42,913 nucleotides of DNA from assembly GCA_039805725.1 (NCBI GenBank), contig JBDLTT010000016.1:1-42913 (forward strand), written 5' to 3'. This stretch comes from Fluviibacter sp039805725 (GTDB taxonomy: Bacteria; Pseudomonadota; Gammaproteobacteria; Burkholderiales; Rhodocyclaceae). The translations under genes and the position numbers were made by a program. Below are positions 7,893 to 19,000 of this stretch, one piece after another. How positions within the stretch are numbered: the first letter of the stretch is position 1; every line of letters starts with the position of its first letter. The notes beneath the pieces were generated by a model. The model was not told where the DNA came from, ran no database searches, and worked only from the letters and a program-made list of their open reading frames with translations.

Positions 7893-9341
7893 ATGAATTT
7901 ATTCTGGAATTATTGCGTTGACCATCTCGGGGCCGAATTGCCTGCCCAACAGTTCAGCACGTGGATTCGCCCGTTACAGCTGGCTTCGGACAAAAACGCT
8001 ACAGGCGAAGTTACGATTGCTGCACCCAATCGCTTTATTCTTAAGTGGGTTCGCGACAACTATCTGAATATCTTTCAGCGCCTAGCCGAAGACTTTTATA
8101 AGGAACCGGTCACGGTCATCTTCGCTGTTGGCGGTGCGCCCGAGGCAACCAATCCTTCGGTCCAGGCACCCGCGCGTTCGACGCCGCCCGCCAGCACGCT
8201 GGTTGGTAGTCCGGCAGGCGGTGTTTCAAGTCCCGTCACTCCGGTGTTTAAAACCGAGGATGTTCGTGAATCGGCGGCACAAACAGCTCACCGCAAAAGT
8301 ACCGGTAGCCTCAATGGTCAGGGCACGCGGCTCATGCCGCACTTCACTTTTGATTCTCTGGTGGTGGGTAAGGCCAACGAACTGGCGCGCGCCGCTTGTC
8401 TTAATGTATCGCAATCACCCGGTGGCGCTTACAACCCGCTATTTATCTATGGTGGCGCAGGTCTGGGTAAAACGCACTTGATCCATGCCATTGGCAATGC
8501 GGTACTGGCGGCGGATCCGACCAAGGTGGTGCGCTATGTACACGCCGAAGACTATTATTCGGATGTTGTTCGAGCCTATCAACAAAAAGCTTTTGATAGT
8601 TTCAAGCGCAATTACCGGTCACTCGACCTACTCCTGCTTGATGATGTGCAGTTTCTGAAAGGCAAGGATCGTTCTCAGGAAGAGTTTTTCTACCTGTTCA
8701 ATGCCTTGGTCGAAGCCAAAAAACAGATCGTCATCACCTGCGACACCTACCCGAAAGCGATTGAAGGTCTGGAAGACCGGCTTATTACTCGCCTAGATTG
8801 GGGGCTAACCGTTCAGATTGAGCCCCCGGAAACCGAAATGCGGGTTGCTATCCTGAAAAAGAAGGCGGAGTCTGAAGGAAAACCAATCGCCGATGAGGTT
8901 GCTTTCTTTATTGCAAAGCATTTAAGGTCCAATGTACGCGAATTAGAGGGTGCTTTGACCCGAGTTTTGGCTTTTTCGCAGTTCCACGGGCGAGAAATCA
9001 CCTTGGAAACTGCAAAAGAGGCCTTAAAAGACATCGTTGGCGCCTATAATCGGCAAATTACGGTTGAAAACATCCAAAAAATGGTCGCTGACTACTATAA
9101 ATTGAAGGTAGCGGACCTTTATTCTAAGAAACGTAGCCGAATGATTGCCCGGCCACGTCAGATTGCTATGTGGCTGTGCAAGGAAGTCACCCCGCATAGC
9201 TACCAGATGATTGGTGAGTCATTCGGGGGCCGCGATCACACCACGGTTCTACACGCGGTACGGACTATTGAGGATCTTCGGGGTAAAGACCAGCAGATTA
9301 ACCACGACATTCACGTTCTCTTGCAGGTCTTGAAGGGATGA
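7893..9341 (+). CDS. dnaA: Chromosomal replication initiator DnaA
   Basis: AAA+ ATPase that binds DnaA boxes, opens oriC and loads the helicase. The 482-residue protein has domain I at the start (MNLFWNYCVDHLGAELPAQQ), a low-complexity Pro/Ser/Thr linker (about 85-145), domain III with Walker A GGAGLGKTH and Walker B LLLLDDVQ, and a C-terminal helix-turn-helix with the signature GGRDHTTVLHA that reads the 9-mer box. The frame is open to a GTG at 7866, but ATG 7893 matches the usual N-terminus; neither has a strong ribosome site. Several DnaA boxes lie just upstream, suggesting autoregulation. Confidence 0.98.
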   Translation: MNLFWNYCVDHLGAELPAQQFSTWIRPLQLASDKNATGEVTIAAPNRFILKWVRDNYLNIFQRLAEDFYKEPVTVIFAVGGAPEATNPSVQAPARSTPPASTLVGSPAGGVSSPVTPVFKTEDVRESAAQTAHRKSTGSLNGQGTRLMPHFTFDSLVVGKANELARAACLNVSQSPGGAYNPLFIYGGAGLGKTHLIHAIGNAVLAADPTKVVRYVHAEDYYSDVVRAYQQKAFDSFKRNYRSLDLLLLDDVQFLKGKDRSQEEFFYLFNALVEAKKQIVITCDTYPKAIEGLEDRLITRLDWGLTVQIEPPETEMRVAILKKKAESEGKPIADEVAFFIAKHLRSNVRELEGALTRVLAFSQFHGREITLETAKEALKDIVGAYNRQITVENIQKMVADYYKLKVADLYSKKRSRMIARPRQIAMWLCKEVTPHSYQMIGESFGGRDHTTVLHAVRTIEDLRGKDQQINHDIHVLLQVLKG

Positions 9342-9372
9342 AGGATAAGTCCTGTAAAGTGCGTGGGTGTTT

Positions 9373-9506
9373 TGTGCATAACCCGTCGTTTTGTACCAGC
9401 CCGAGATTTCATCCCCGTTTCGGACACCATCAATCCCCGGGGTTTTCCTGAGGGTTGTACAGTCGGCAATAGTATGAATTTTCGTGAGAAAATTACGTTA
9501 TCCACC
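9373..9506. promoter_or_regulatory. DnaA-like boxes in the dnaA-dnaN gap
   Basis: Within the 203-bp gap a consensus box in reverse orientation, TGTGCATAA (9373-9381), and a one-mismatch box, TTATCCACC (9498-9506), are visible. They fit the TTWTNCACA family and sit 40-170 bp before the dnaN start. They could form a second arm of a bipartite origin or regulate dnaN. No clear promoter or terminator was recognised in the gap. Confidence 0.5.
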
Positions 9507-9544
9507 AAAGTGACCTGAGCTTATTCGTATTAGGAACCTTATAT

Positions 9545-10648
9545 ATGTTGTTATTCAAGACCTCCAGAGAAACACTGCTGGCGCCTCTACAGACTGTTGC
9601 CGGTATCGTTGAAAAGCGTCATACGCTACCGATCCTGTCGAATGTACTGATTGAGAAAAAGGGGTCTATGCTGACCTTGGTCGCAACGGATATTGAGATC
9701 CAGATCACGGCAGGTACACAACTCGAGGGTGGAACGGATGCTTCGGTTACGGTCGGTGCCCGCAAGCTTCAGGATATCCTGCGTTCGTTGCCAGAAGAAT
9801 CGACTGTTAGTCTGGATCTGGACGATAAACGCCTGGTTGTTAAGGCCGGCAAAAGCCGTTTCGCACTGCAAACACTCCCGGCGGAGGATTTTCCGCAAAT
9901 GAACCTAAACGCCGCCAATCAGGTGTCGTTCACCGTAACCCAGAAATCATTCAAGCATCTGCTGGGTCAGACTCAGTACGCCATGGCGGCACAGGATGTG
10001 CGTTATTACTTGAATGGTATGCTCTTGCAAGTTGAGGGTAATGCGCTGCGTTCGGTAGCAACGGATGGTCATCGCCTGGCATTTTCCCAGATGGAGACGA
10101 ATGAAAGCCTGGAACGCCAGGAAGTCATTCTGCCGCGCAAGTCGGTGCTGGAGTTGGCACGTCTGCTGGCAGACTCCGAAGATCCACTCAATATTACGCT
10201 GGCCAACAACCAGGCTCGTTTCTCGTTTGGCGATGTTGTGTTTGTCACCAAACTTATTGATGGCAAGTTCCCGGATTACACCCGGGTGATTCCGCCAAGT
10301 TTCTCGCAAGAGTTGGTATTAAATCGCATTGCTTTCAGCCAAGCCTTGCAACGTGCCCGTATTCTCTCCAATGAGAAGTTCTCGGGGGTTCGTCTGATCC
10401 TTGAAAATGGTGCATTGCGCATTAGTGCGGCCAACGCAGAGCAGGAAGAAGCCCAGGAAGAACTAGAAGCCAGCTACAACGGTGAACGTTTGGATATTGG
10501 GTTCAACGTTAATTACCTGCTCGACGTACTTGGGCACGTTACTGATGAAACGGTGGTCTGGCGCTTTAATGACTCGAACTCCAGTGCACTGTTTGGACCA
10601 GCGGAAAGCGCTAACTTTAAATATGTCGTTATGCCCATGCGCATCTAA
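9545..10648 (+). CDS. dnaN: DNA polymerase III beta sliding clamp
   Basis: Ring-shaped processivity clamp that tethers DNA polymerase III. The 367-residue length and the three repeated clamp domains fit the family. Recognisable segments are the N-terminal KTSRETLLAPLQTVAGIVEK-type start, HTLPILSNVL, the central YYLNGMLLQ...RSVATDGHRLA segment and the C-terminal ending KYVVMPMRI, part of the peptide-binding pocket region. The ATG at 9545 has AGGAA about 8 bases upstream. It follows dnaA by 203 bp and precedes gyrB by 61 bp, the standard order. Confidence 0.98.
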   Translation: MLLFKTSRETLLAPLQTVAGIVEKRHTLPILSNVLIEKKGSMLTLVATDIEIQITAGTQLEGGTDASVTVGARKLQDILRSLPEESTVSLDLDDKRLVVKAGKSRFALQTLPAEDFPQMNLNAANQVSFTVTQKSFKHLLGQTQYAMAAQDVRYYLNGMLLQVEGNALRSVATDGHRLAFSQMETNESLERQEVILPRKSVLELARLLADSEDPLNITLANNQARFSFGDVVFVTKLIDGKFPDYTRVIPPSFSQELVLNRIAFSQALQRARILSNEKFSGVRLILENGALRISAANAEQEEAQEELEASYNGERLDIGFNVNYLLDVLGHVTDETVVWRFNDSNSSALFGPAESANFKYVVMPMRI

Positions 10649-10709
10649 GACATTCAACTTAACGCAGTCCAGATTAAATCCTTAAAAGAACAATCTAAGA
10701 AATTATAAG

Positions 10710-13208
<2,499 letters not shown>

Positions 13209-13225
13209 GCGTACGCGGTGATAGC

Positions 13226-13257
13226 AACGGCTCGCTGCGGCGGGCCGTTTTTGTTTT
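13226..13257 (+). terminator. Rho-independent terminator after gyrB
   Basis: A 10-bp stem (13226-13235 with 13240-13249, one G-U pair) closes a TGCG tetraloop and is followed by a T-rich run to 13257. It starts 17 bases after the gyrB stop. Confidence 0.88.
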
Positions 13258-13332
13258 CGGGCAACAAGGGTAGTCAAGAAAACCGCTGTTGTCAGCACGT
13301 AAACTACACGATCGAAGAAATTAAAGGAACTT

Positions 13333-14079
13333 GTGGCAAAAATGGTCAAATCAAGTCGACACATGACCCTGGAGCGATTGCTGCAAAGCCAGGGCTTCGG
13401 TTCGCGCAAATTTTGCCGAACCCTGGTGCGGACGGGATCGGTACGGGTGAACGGCAACCTCTGCGAAGATCCGGATGAAGTGTTTGAAACCAATGAGTTG
13501 CGTTTTGAGGTCGAAGGTTTTGATGGCCTGTGGCCCTACTCCCAGCGGGCTTACATTTTGCTCAACAAACCCGTGGGTTATGAGTGCTCCCGAGCGCCTA
13601 AGCACCACCCGAGTGTGCTGGCACTCTTGCCGCCCCCGTTGCGCGCGCGCGATGTGCAGCCGGTAGGCCGTCTGGATGTCGATACCACCGGTCTGCTTAT
13701 TTTGACGGATGACGGCCAGTGCATTCATGTGCTGACATCGCCGCGGCATGCCGTACCCAAGGTCTATCGCGCAACCTTGGCCGATGTGGCTGATCCGGGG
13801 CTGTGCGATCGACTGCTGTCCGGTGTTCTGCTCAAGGACGAGAACGAAACCCTGGCGGCGCAATCCTGCCGCCTTTTGAATCCAACACTCCTGGAGCTAA
13901 CGATTACCCAAGGTAAGTACCATCAGGTACGCCGTATGGTGGCGGCTGCGGGCAACCACGTGGCCGATCTGTCCCGGGTGGCTGTTGGCGATTTGTTATT
14001 ACCAGAAGGGCTCGCGTCCGGTGATTGGCAATGGTTGGATGCCCGGAGTATGCTTCTTGCGGGATGGGCTACCAAATAG
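13333..14079 (+). CDS. rsuA: 16S rRNA pseudouridine synthase (RsuA family)
   Basis: Likely converts a uridine of 16S rRNA (U516 in E. coli) to pseudouridine. The 248-residue protein has an N-terminal S4 RNA-binding domain (MTLERLLQSQGFGSRKFCRT...GSVRVNG) and a catalytic domain with the motif GRLDVDTTGLLILTDDG, whose first Asp is the nucleophile, plus the later KYHQVRRMVAAAGNHV. The GTG at 13333 is favoured by an AAAGGA site 4 bases upstream; ATG 13342 is an alternative. It stands between the gyrB terminator and the parS sites. The family is firm; the exact target base is inferred. Confidence 0.9.
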   Translation: MAKMVKSSRHMTLERLLQSQGFGSRKFCRTLVRTGSVRVNGNLCEDPDEVFETNELRFEVEGFDGLWPYSQRAYILLNKPVGYECSRAPKHHPSVLALLPPPLRARDVQPVGRLDVDTTGLLILTDDGQCIHVLTSPRHAVPKVYRATLADVADPGLCDRLLSGVLLKDENETLAAQSCRLLNPTLLELTITQGKYHQVRRMVAAAGNHVADLSRVAVGDLLLPEGLASGDWQWLDARSMLLAGWATK

Positions 14080-14089
14080 ATGTGGGGTA

Positions 14090-14105
14090 TGTTTCACGTG
14101 AAACA
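14090..14105. other. parS: parS centromere site 1
   Basis: The 16-mer TGTTTCACGTGAAACA is a perfect palindrome and an exact match to the general bacterial parS consensus (TGTTNCACGTGAAACA), which is bound by ParB for chromosome segregation. It lies in the rsuA-oxyR gap, 6.2 kb from the start of dnaA. Confidence 0.92.
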
Positions 14106-14127
14106 ATGGGTCGGAATCGGACAACCC

Positions 14128-14143
14128 TGTTCCACGTGAAACC
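14128..14143. other. parS: parS centromere site 2 (one mismatch)
   Basis: TGTTCCACGTGAAACC matches the parS consensus except at the final base. Its first base is 38 bp from that of site 1, in the same intergenic gap upstream of oxyR. Confidence 0.82.
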
Positions 14144-14175
14144 TTCGAGACGGACTCTCTAAATTAGGTGTATCC

Positions 14176-15138
14176 ATGGCAACGATGACATTGACTGAAA
14201 TGCGCTATATCAGCACGTTGGACAAAACTCGGCATTTTGGACGAGCGGCCGATCTCTGTCATGTGAGCCAACCCACCCTCTCCGTTGCGATTAAAAAGGT
14301 CGAACAGCAGATCGGCGCGCCCCTGTTTGAACGGGGCGCGACGGAAATCCGAACAACGCCGCTGGGCGAAGAAGTTGTTGCCCAGATTAAACGGGTGCTG
14401 GACGAAACCCTGCGCCTGGAGGAAATTGCCACACAAAATCGTGACCCACTTAAAGGGCCGCTTCGCGTGGGGGTGATTTATACAATTGCCCCCTATTTGC
14501 TGCCGGCACTCATTCCCGTGCTCCATCGTCTGGCGCCCGAGATGCCCCTCTTCTTGCGGGAGGACTTTACGGCGAATTTGCTCCCGGCGCTCAAGGATGG
14601 CGAACTCGATGTTCTGGTGTTGGCGTTGCCTGTCAACCTACCGGGCGTGGTGAGTCAGGCAGTTTATGAGGAGCCCTTCCGTGTGGTGGTGCCGGCTGCC
14701 CATCCCTGGGCGATTCGCCATTCGATCAAGAATGATGAATTGGAGGGTGAGAACCTGTTGTTGTTGGGTAGCGGTAACTGCTTCCGCGAACAGGTGCTGG
14801 AGGCGTGCCCCCGCTTGCAACGCGCCGAGGGTCTGTCGGGCTCCCTGGAGGGGAGCTCGCTGGAAACGATTCGCCACATGGTGGCTAGTGGTGCCGGCAT
14901 TGCCGTGATGCCGAGCTCGGCGGCAGATCCGCTGGTTGGGCGGGAACCCATGGTGAAGGTCCTGCCGTTCGATGCTAAATCCCCCAAAGCCAAGGCTCTT
15001 GTCGAGGGCTCGAGCAAGGTCGGGCGCACCGTTGGCCTGGCCTGGCGCGCCACCTTTCCGCGTCCAAAAGCGATCGACGCGGTCCGCCAGGCCATTTTGT
15101 CGTGTCAACTACCAGGGGTCTCCAAGAGCAAGTTATGA
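14176..15138 (+). CDS. oxyR: LysR-type peroxide sensor OxyR
   Basis: Transcription regulator that is activated by a peroxide-induced disulfide and turns on antioxidant genes. The 320-residue protein has an N-terminal LysR winged helix (MTLTEMRYISTLDKTRHFGR...SQPTLSVAIKKVE) and a LysR substrate-binding domain. The redox pair is present: Cys202 in the GNCFRE motif and Cys211, nine residues apart as in E. coli OxyR (Cys199/Cys208). The ATG at 14176 is the normal start. Its upstream region contains two parS sites rather than an obvious divergent target gene, and a third parS lies directly after it. Confidence 0.95.
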   Translation: MATMTLTEMRYISTLDKTRHFGRAADLCHVSQPTLSVAIKKVEQQIGAPLFERGATEIRTTPLGEEVVAQIKRVLDETLRLEEIATQNRDPLKGPLRVGVIYTIAPYLLPALIPVLHRLAPEMPLFLREDFTANLLPALKDGELDVLVLALPVNLPGVVSQAVYEEPFRVVVPAAHPWAIRHSIKNDELEGENLLLLGSGNCFREQVLEACPRLQRAEGLSGSLEGSSLETIRHMVASGAGIAVMPSSAADPLVGREPMVKVLPFDAKSPKAKALVEGSSKVGRTVGLAWRATFPRPKAIDAVRQAILSCQLPGVSKSKL

Positions 15139-15162
15139 TTTTTTGCGCGTGTCGGAAATAAC

Positions 15163-15196
15163 GACGCCCGATGTTTCACGTGAAACATCGGGCGTC
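15163..15196 (+). terminator. 34-bp perfect palindrome after oxyR, possible terminator
   Basis: Bases 15163-15196 form an uninterrupted perfect inverted repeat centred on CACGTG at 15177-15182, with a parS 16-mer as its core and a GC-rich outer arm (GACGCCCGA). It is followed by TTGTTT, so the RNA could act as a weak intrinsic terminator for oxyR and perhaps for the convergent HIT gene. There is no separate loop sequence; hairpin loop bases would come from the centre. Confidence 0.6.
15172..15187. other. parS: parS centromere site 3
   Basis: A second exact TGTTTCACGTGAAACA copy, about 1.08 kb from site 1, embedded at the centre of the 34-bp palindrome that follows oxyR. Confidence 0.92.
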
Positions 15197-15215
15197 TTGT
15201 TTGGAGTGGCGAAAA

Positions 15216-15626
15216 TTAACCGAGGCTGGTTCTAAGTCGCTTAACGATCTCTCGTTGATCTACCGCAGGTTTATCAGACCAGGTGCGTTTGGTATTGGCC
15301 CAGATCGGATCCGGAAAGTGGGAGTCATTTTTCCAGCGGGGAATCACGTGCCAGTGAAGATGGGGAACGACATTGCCTAAGCTGGCCAGATTGATTTTGT
15401 CGGGCTGCAGTAGATCGCGCAAAATTGATTCGGTGGCATAAACCGCGCTCATGATGGCAGAACGATCCTCGATGGTCAGATCCGTCATCTCCCCGGTGTG
15501 AGCATTGAGGATCACGCGACAAAAACCGGGCCAATTCGCATCGTTTACGGCAACAATCCTATATAAATCAGTTAGATACAAAATATCTTCGCCTATGGGC
15601 GCGCAAAGCGGGCAAGGTGAGGTCAT
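15216..15626 (-). CDS. HIT family nucleotide-binding protein
   Basis: The 136-residue protein carries the histidine-triad motif as HLHWHVIPR near residue 95 (H-x-H-x-H with aromatic substitution at one x), preceded by the usual LASLGNVVPHL strand. Such proteins hydrolyse or transfer nucleotides from phosphoramidates or dinucleoside polyphosphates; the substrate here is not known. The N-terminus has CPLC, a possible metal site that many HIT proteins share. The frame is open to 15737, but ATG 15626 begins at the conserved region. It converges with oxyR across the 34-bp palindrome. Confidence 0.9.
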   Translation of the reverse strand: MTSPCPLCAPIGEDILYLTDLYRIVAVNDANWPGFCRVILNAHTGEMTDLTIEDRSAIMSAVYATESILRDLLQPDKINLASLGNVVPHLHWHVIPRWKNDSHFPDPIWANTKRTWSDKPAVDQREIVKRLRTSLG

Positions 15627-15758
15627 AGTATTCCGGAGGTTGTTTTGATGCGCTAGAGACCACAGTATAGCCTTGCTTTGCCAAAGCCGCGCCAGGCTTG
15701 AGTTCCAGGGGGGGGGCGCCGCGTCAAAACTCGCCAATCGCGCAAAGCGGCTTTATCA

Positions 15759-15788
15759 TTCGCACAATTCAGCGCTGATCGCTATACT
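15759..15788 (+). promoter_or_regulatory. Possible promoter of the 60-residue H-NS-like gene
   Basis: TTCGCA (15759-15764, 4 of 6 to the -35) is followed after 18 bases by TATACT (15783-15788, 5 of 6 to the -10), 31 bases before the ATG at 15820. Confidence 0.4.
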
Positions 15789-15819
15789 TCGGCCGAGTCC
15801 TCTCCAAAAAATAGTCCCT

Positions 15820-16002
15820 ATGAATTTAGAAGTTTTTACCACCGAAGAGCTGGAGCGATTGCTTCAAATTCTCCCGGAGGAAATTCACCGTCGTGAAGCG
15901 CAAGACAATGACGCCGAAGAAGCCGAGCGTCGTAAACGGAGCGTTTTTGCCAGCTTTCAAGAGCTTGCCAAAAAACAGGGTGTTAGCCTGACCGATCTTT
16001 AA
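15820..16002 (+). CDS. Small H-NS-like protein lacking the DNA-binding domain
   Basis: A 60-residue, highly charged, helical product (MNLEVFTTEELERLLQILPE...RREAQDNDAEEAERRKRSVF) ending ELAKKQGVSLTDL. The N-terminal coiled-coil-like stretch and the final LAKKQGVSLTDL resemble the oligomerisation domain and linker of H-NS/MvaT-like nucleoid proteins. It stops where such proteins continue into the C-terminal DNA-binding domain (W-G-RG-P). No such domain is encoded downstream in any frame I checked. The frame is open upstream to 15673, but ATG 15820 fits the promoter. The H-NS relation is a weak resemblance; it could be an unrelated helical protein. Confidence 0.6.
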   Translation: MNLEVFTTEELERLLQILPEEIHRREAQDNDAEEAERRKRSVFASFQELAKKQGVSLTDL

Positions 16003-16022
16003 TCGCCACGACTGTCGTAAAA

Positions 16023-16050
16023 AACAAAGGCAGCCGAAGCTGCCCTTGTT
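16023..16050 (-). terminator. Intrinsic terminator of the FAD/Fe-S oxidoreductase gene
   Basis: GGCAGC (16029-16034) pairs with GCTGCC (16039-16044) around CGAA, extended by AACAA/TTGTT arms. Read leftward it is followed by a T-rich run, 29 bases after the oxidoreductase stop codon. The convergent small gene ends 20 bases on the other side. Confidence 0.8.
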
Positions 16051-16078
16051 GGCTGAGAGATGCTGATGCAGTGATTAG

Positions 16079-19000
16079 TTACAACAGCACGCGCTCGATG
16101 CTGCCCGTGTTGGCGCGACTCACATACTCTGTCATCCAGTTCTCGCCCAGAATGTTCTTGGCAAGTTCGACAACGATGTAGTCGGCATCGGTGCCGGCAT
16201 CGTCGCGGAAGCGGGACAGACCTTGCAGGCATGATGGACACGAGGTCAGGACTTTGACTTGGCCAGAGAAGCCGTCGGCGCGCAGCGCATCGGCACCCTG
16301 CTCCATTTCTTCCTGTTTACGGAATCGCACCTGGGTCGAGATGTCCGGTCTTGTCACGGCCAGCGTGCCCGATTCGCCACAACAACGATCGTTGAGCGGC
16401 ACATTGGTGCCCATCAGTTCACTGGCGACCTTGAGCGGCGCATAGGTCTTCATCGGCGTGTGGCATGGATCGTGATACATGTAGCGAACACCATCGACGC
16501 CTTCGAGCTTGACGCCTTTCTCCATCAGGTACTCATGAATGTCGAGCAGACGGCATCCCGGAAAAATTCGTTCGAATTCGTACTTCTGAAGTTGATCCAT
16601 ACAGGTACCACAGGAGACGATCACGGTCTTGATGTCGAGGTAGTTCAGCGTATTCGCAACCCGATGGAACAGCACACGGTTGTCGGTTGTGATGCGTTGG
16701 CCCTTGTCTTCTTCGCCAGCTGAGGTTTGCGGGTAGCCACAACAGAGGTAGCCTGGTGGCAGTACCGTGGTGGCACCCACTTCATAGAGCATGGCCTGCG
16801 TGGCCAAACCAACTTGCGAGAACAGACGCTCCGATCCGCAACCCGGGAAATAAAAGACCGCTTCGGATTCTTCCGCGCTGAGCTTAGGATTCCGGATGAC
16901 CGGGATCACCTTGTCGTCTTCAATATCCAGCAATGCCCGCGCAGTACGCTTGGGTAGATTGCCCGGCATGGGCTTGTTGATAAAGTTAATGATCTGGGTG
17001 CGGACCGGTGGCTTATGCAGGGTGGCTGGTGGGTGTTGCACCTGGTTCTGAATCAGGCGCAAGGATTTGCCGAGCTGATACAGCTTATTTTGGGCGGCAT
17101 AACCAAAGCGGATCATCACCTCGCGGATGCCTTTGATGAACATCGGATCCTTGATGGTCAGGAACGCCATGGCCGCGGCCGTACCCGGATTGAATTTCTG
17201 CTTGCCCTGCTTGCGCAGCAGATTCCGCATCGCGATGGTGACATTACCAAAGTCGATATCGACCGGACAGGGTTTTTCACAACGGTGACAGACGGTGCAG
17301 TGGGCGGCAACGTCATCGAACTCGGCCCAGTGAGCAAGCGAGACACCGCGACGCGTCTGTTCTTCGTAGAGGAAGGCTTCGATGAGTAGCGACGTGCCGA
17401 GGATTTTGTTGCGTGGCGAGTAGAGCAGGTTGGCGCGGGGCACGTGGGTGGAGCAGACGGGCTTGCACTTGCCGCAACGCAGACAGTCTTTGACCATCTC
17501 AGAGATCTCGCCGATGCCTGATTGCTCCATTACGATCGACTCGCTACCGATCAGGTTGTAGCTCGGTGTGTAGGCCATCTCGAGGTTGCCACCGCGCATC
17601 AGTTTGCCGCGGTTGAAGTGGCCTTCCGGATCGACCTTTTCTTTGTAAGCCCAAAAGGCCGCCATCTCGTTGTCTTGCAGATAGTCGATCTTGGTAATGC
17701 CGATGCCATGCTCGCCAGAGATCACGCCATCCAGTGAGCGAGCCAGCAGCATGATGCGATCAACCGCCGCGTTGGCGGTTTGCAGCATTTGGTAGTTATC
17801 CGAGTTTACTGGCAGGTTCGTATGTACGTTACCATCGCCGGCGTGCATGTGCAGCGCGACGAAGACACGACCGCGCAGGACTTCTTTGTGGATGGCGTTG
17901 ATCCGATCCAGAATCGGGCGATAGACGTTGCCGTCAAAAATACTTTCAAGCGCGGGCTTGAGTTCCTGCTTCCACGAGACGCGAACACTGTAGTCCTGCA
18001 GGCGGTGGAAGAGTACGGGGTTGGCGGCCTGATTTTCGAGCGGGCCGGCCACCACGCCGAGCGTGGCGAAGGATGCTTCGGCCTGGGCCAGTGGCGTATC
18101 CAGATGGTCCAGCAGCCACTGCCAGCGGGCGCGTACTTGCGCAACCAGTTCCACGGCGCGCTGAGCACGGTCACCAATCAGCACGTCTTTGCCCACATTG
18201 GCATCGCCCGCGTCGACGGCGAGGTTGCCGCCGAGATAGTTCGTCAGGGCGTCACAGAGCGCTAGCTTATTGGCGATGGAGAGTTCGATGTTGATACGTT
18301 CGATACCATCGCAGTAATCTCCCATGCGCGGTAGCGGAATAACAACATCTTCATTCAGCTTGAAGGCGTTGGTATGTTTTGAGATCGCGGCTGTGCGCGA
18401 GCGATCTAGCCAGAAATTCTTGCGTTGTTCCGAACTGACGGCAATAAAACCTTCTGCCGAACGCAGATTGCACATGCGAACAACGTCTGAGGCAGCCTGC
18501 ATGACGGCGTTTTCATCATCGCCCACCAGGTCGCCGATCAGTACCATTTTCGGGCGGCCATGACGCTTGGCCTTGGTGGCATAACCCACGGCCTTGAGGT
18601 AGCGTTCGTCAAGGTGTTCCAGACCAGCCAGCAGGACGCCAAGATTGCGGCCGCCCCCATTGGGCTTGAAGTAGTCAGTGATTTCCACGATGGCCGGTAC
18701 AGCCTCGCGCACCTGGCCGAAGAATTCCAGACAAACCGTGCGTGTGTGCGCCGGCATTTTGTGCAGCACCCAGCGGGCGGCAACGATAATGCCATCGGTC
18801 CCTTCTTTCTGGACGCCAGGTACGCCGCCGAGGAACTTGTCGGTTACATCTTTGCCCAGACCGATCTTACGGCAGGCCGCACCTGGGATCGAGAGGATTT
18901 CTTCGCCGAGGTGTTTTTTACCCGTGGCATCAAAGCGCGTGAGACGAAAGCGAACGGTTTCCTGTTCGTGAATCTTGCCTAGGTTGTGATCGAGGCGTTC

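Noticed and set aside
15171..15380. ORF starting MFHVKH over the third parS
   Set aside because: This peptide is the usual translation of a parS palindrome; the frame then runs antisense to the HIT gene and has no ribosome site.
15708..15716. G9 homopolymer upstream of the HIT gene, as a phase-variation tract
   Set aside because: It lies outside any supported coding frame (only in an unlikely N-terminal extension) and upstream of no clear promoter element.
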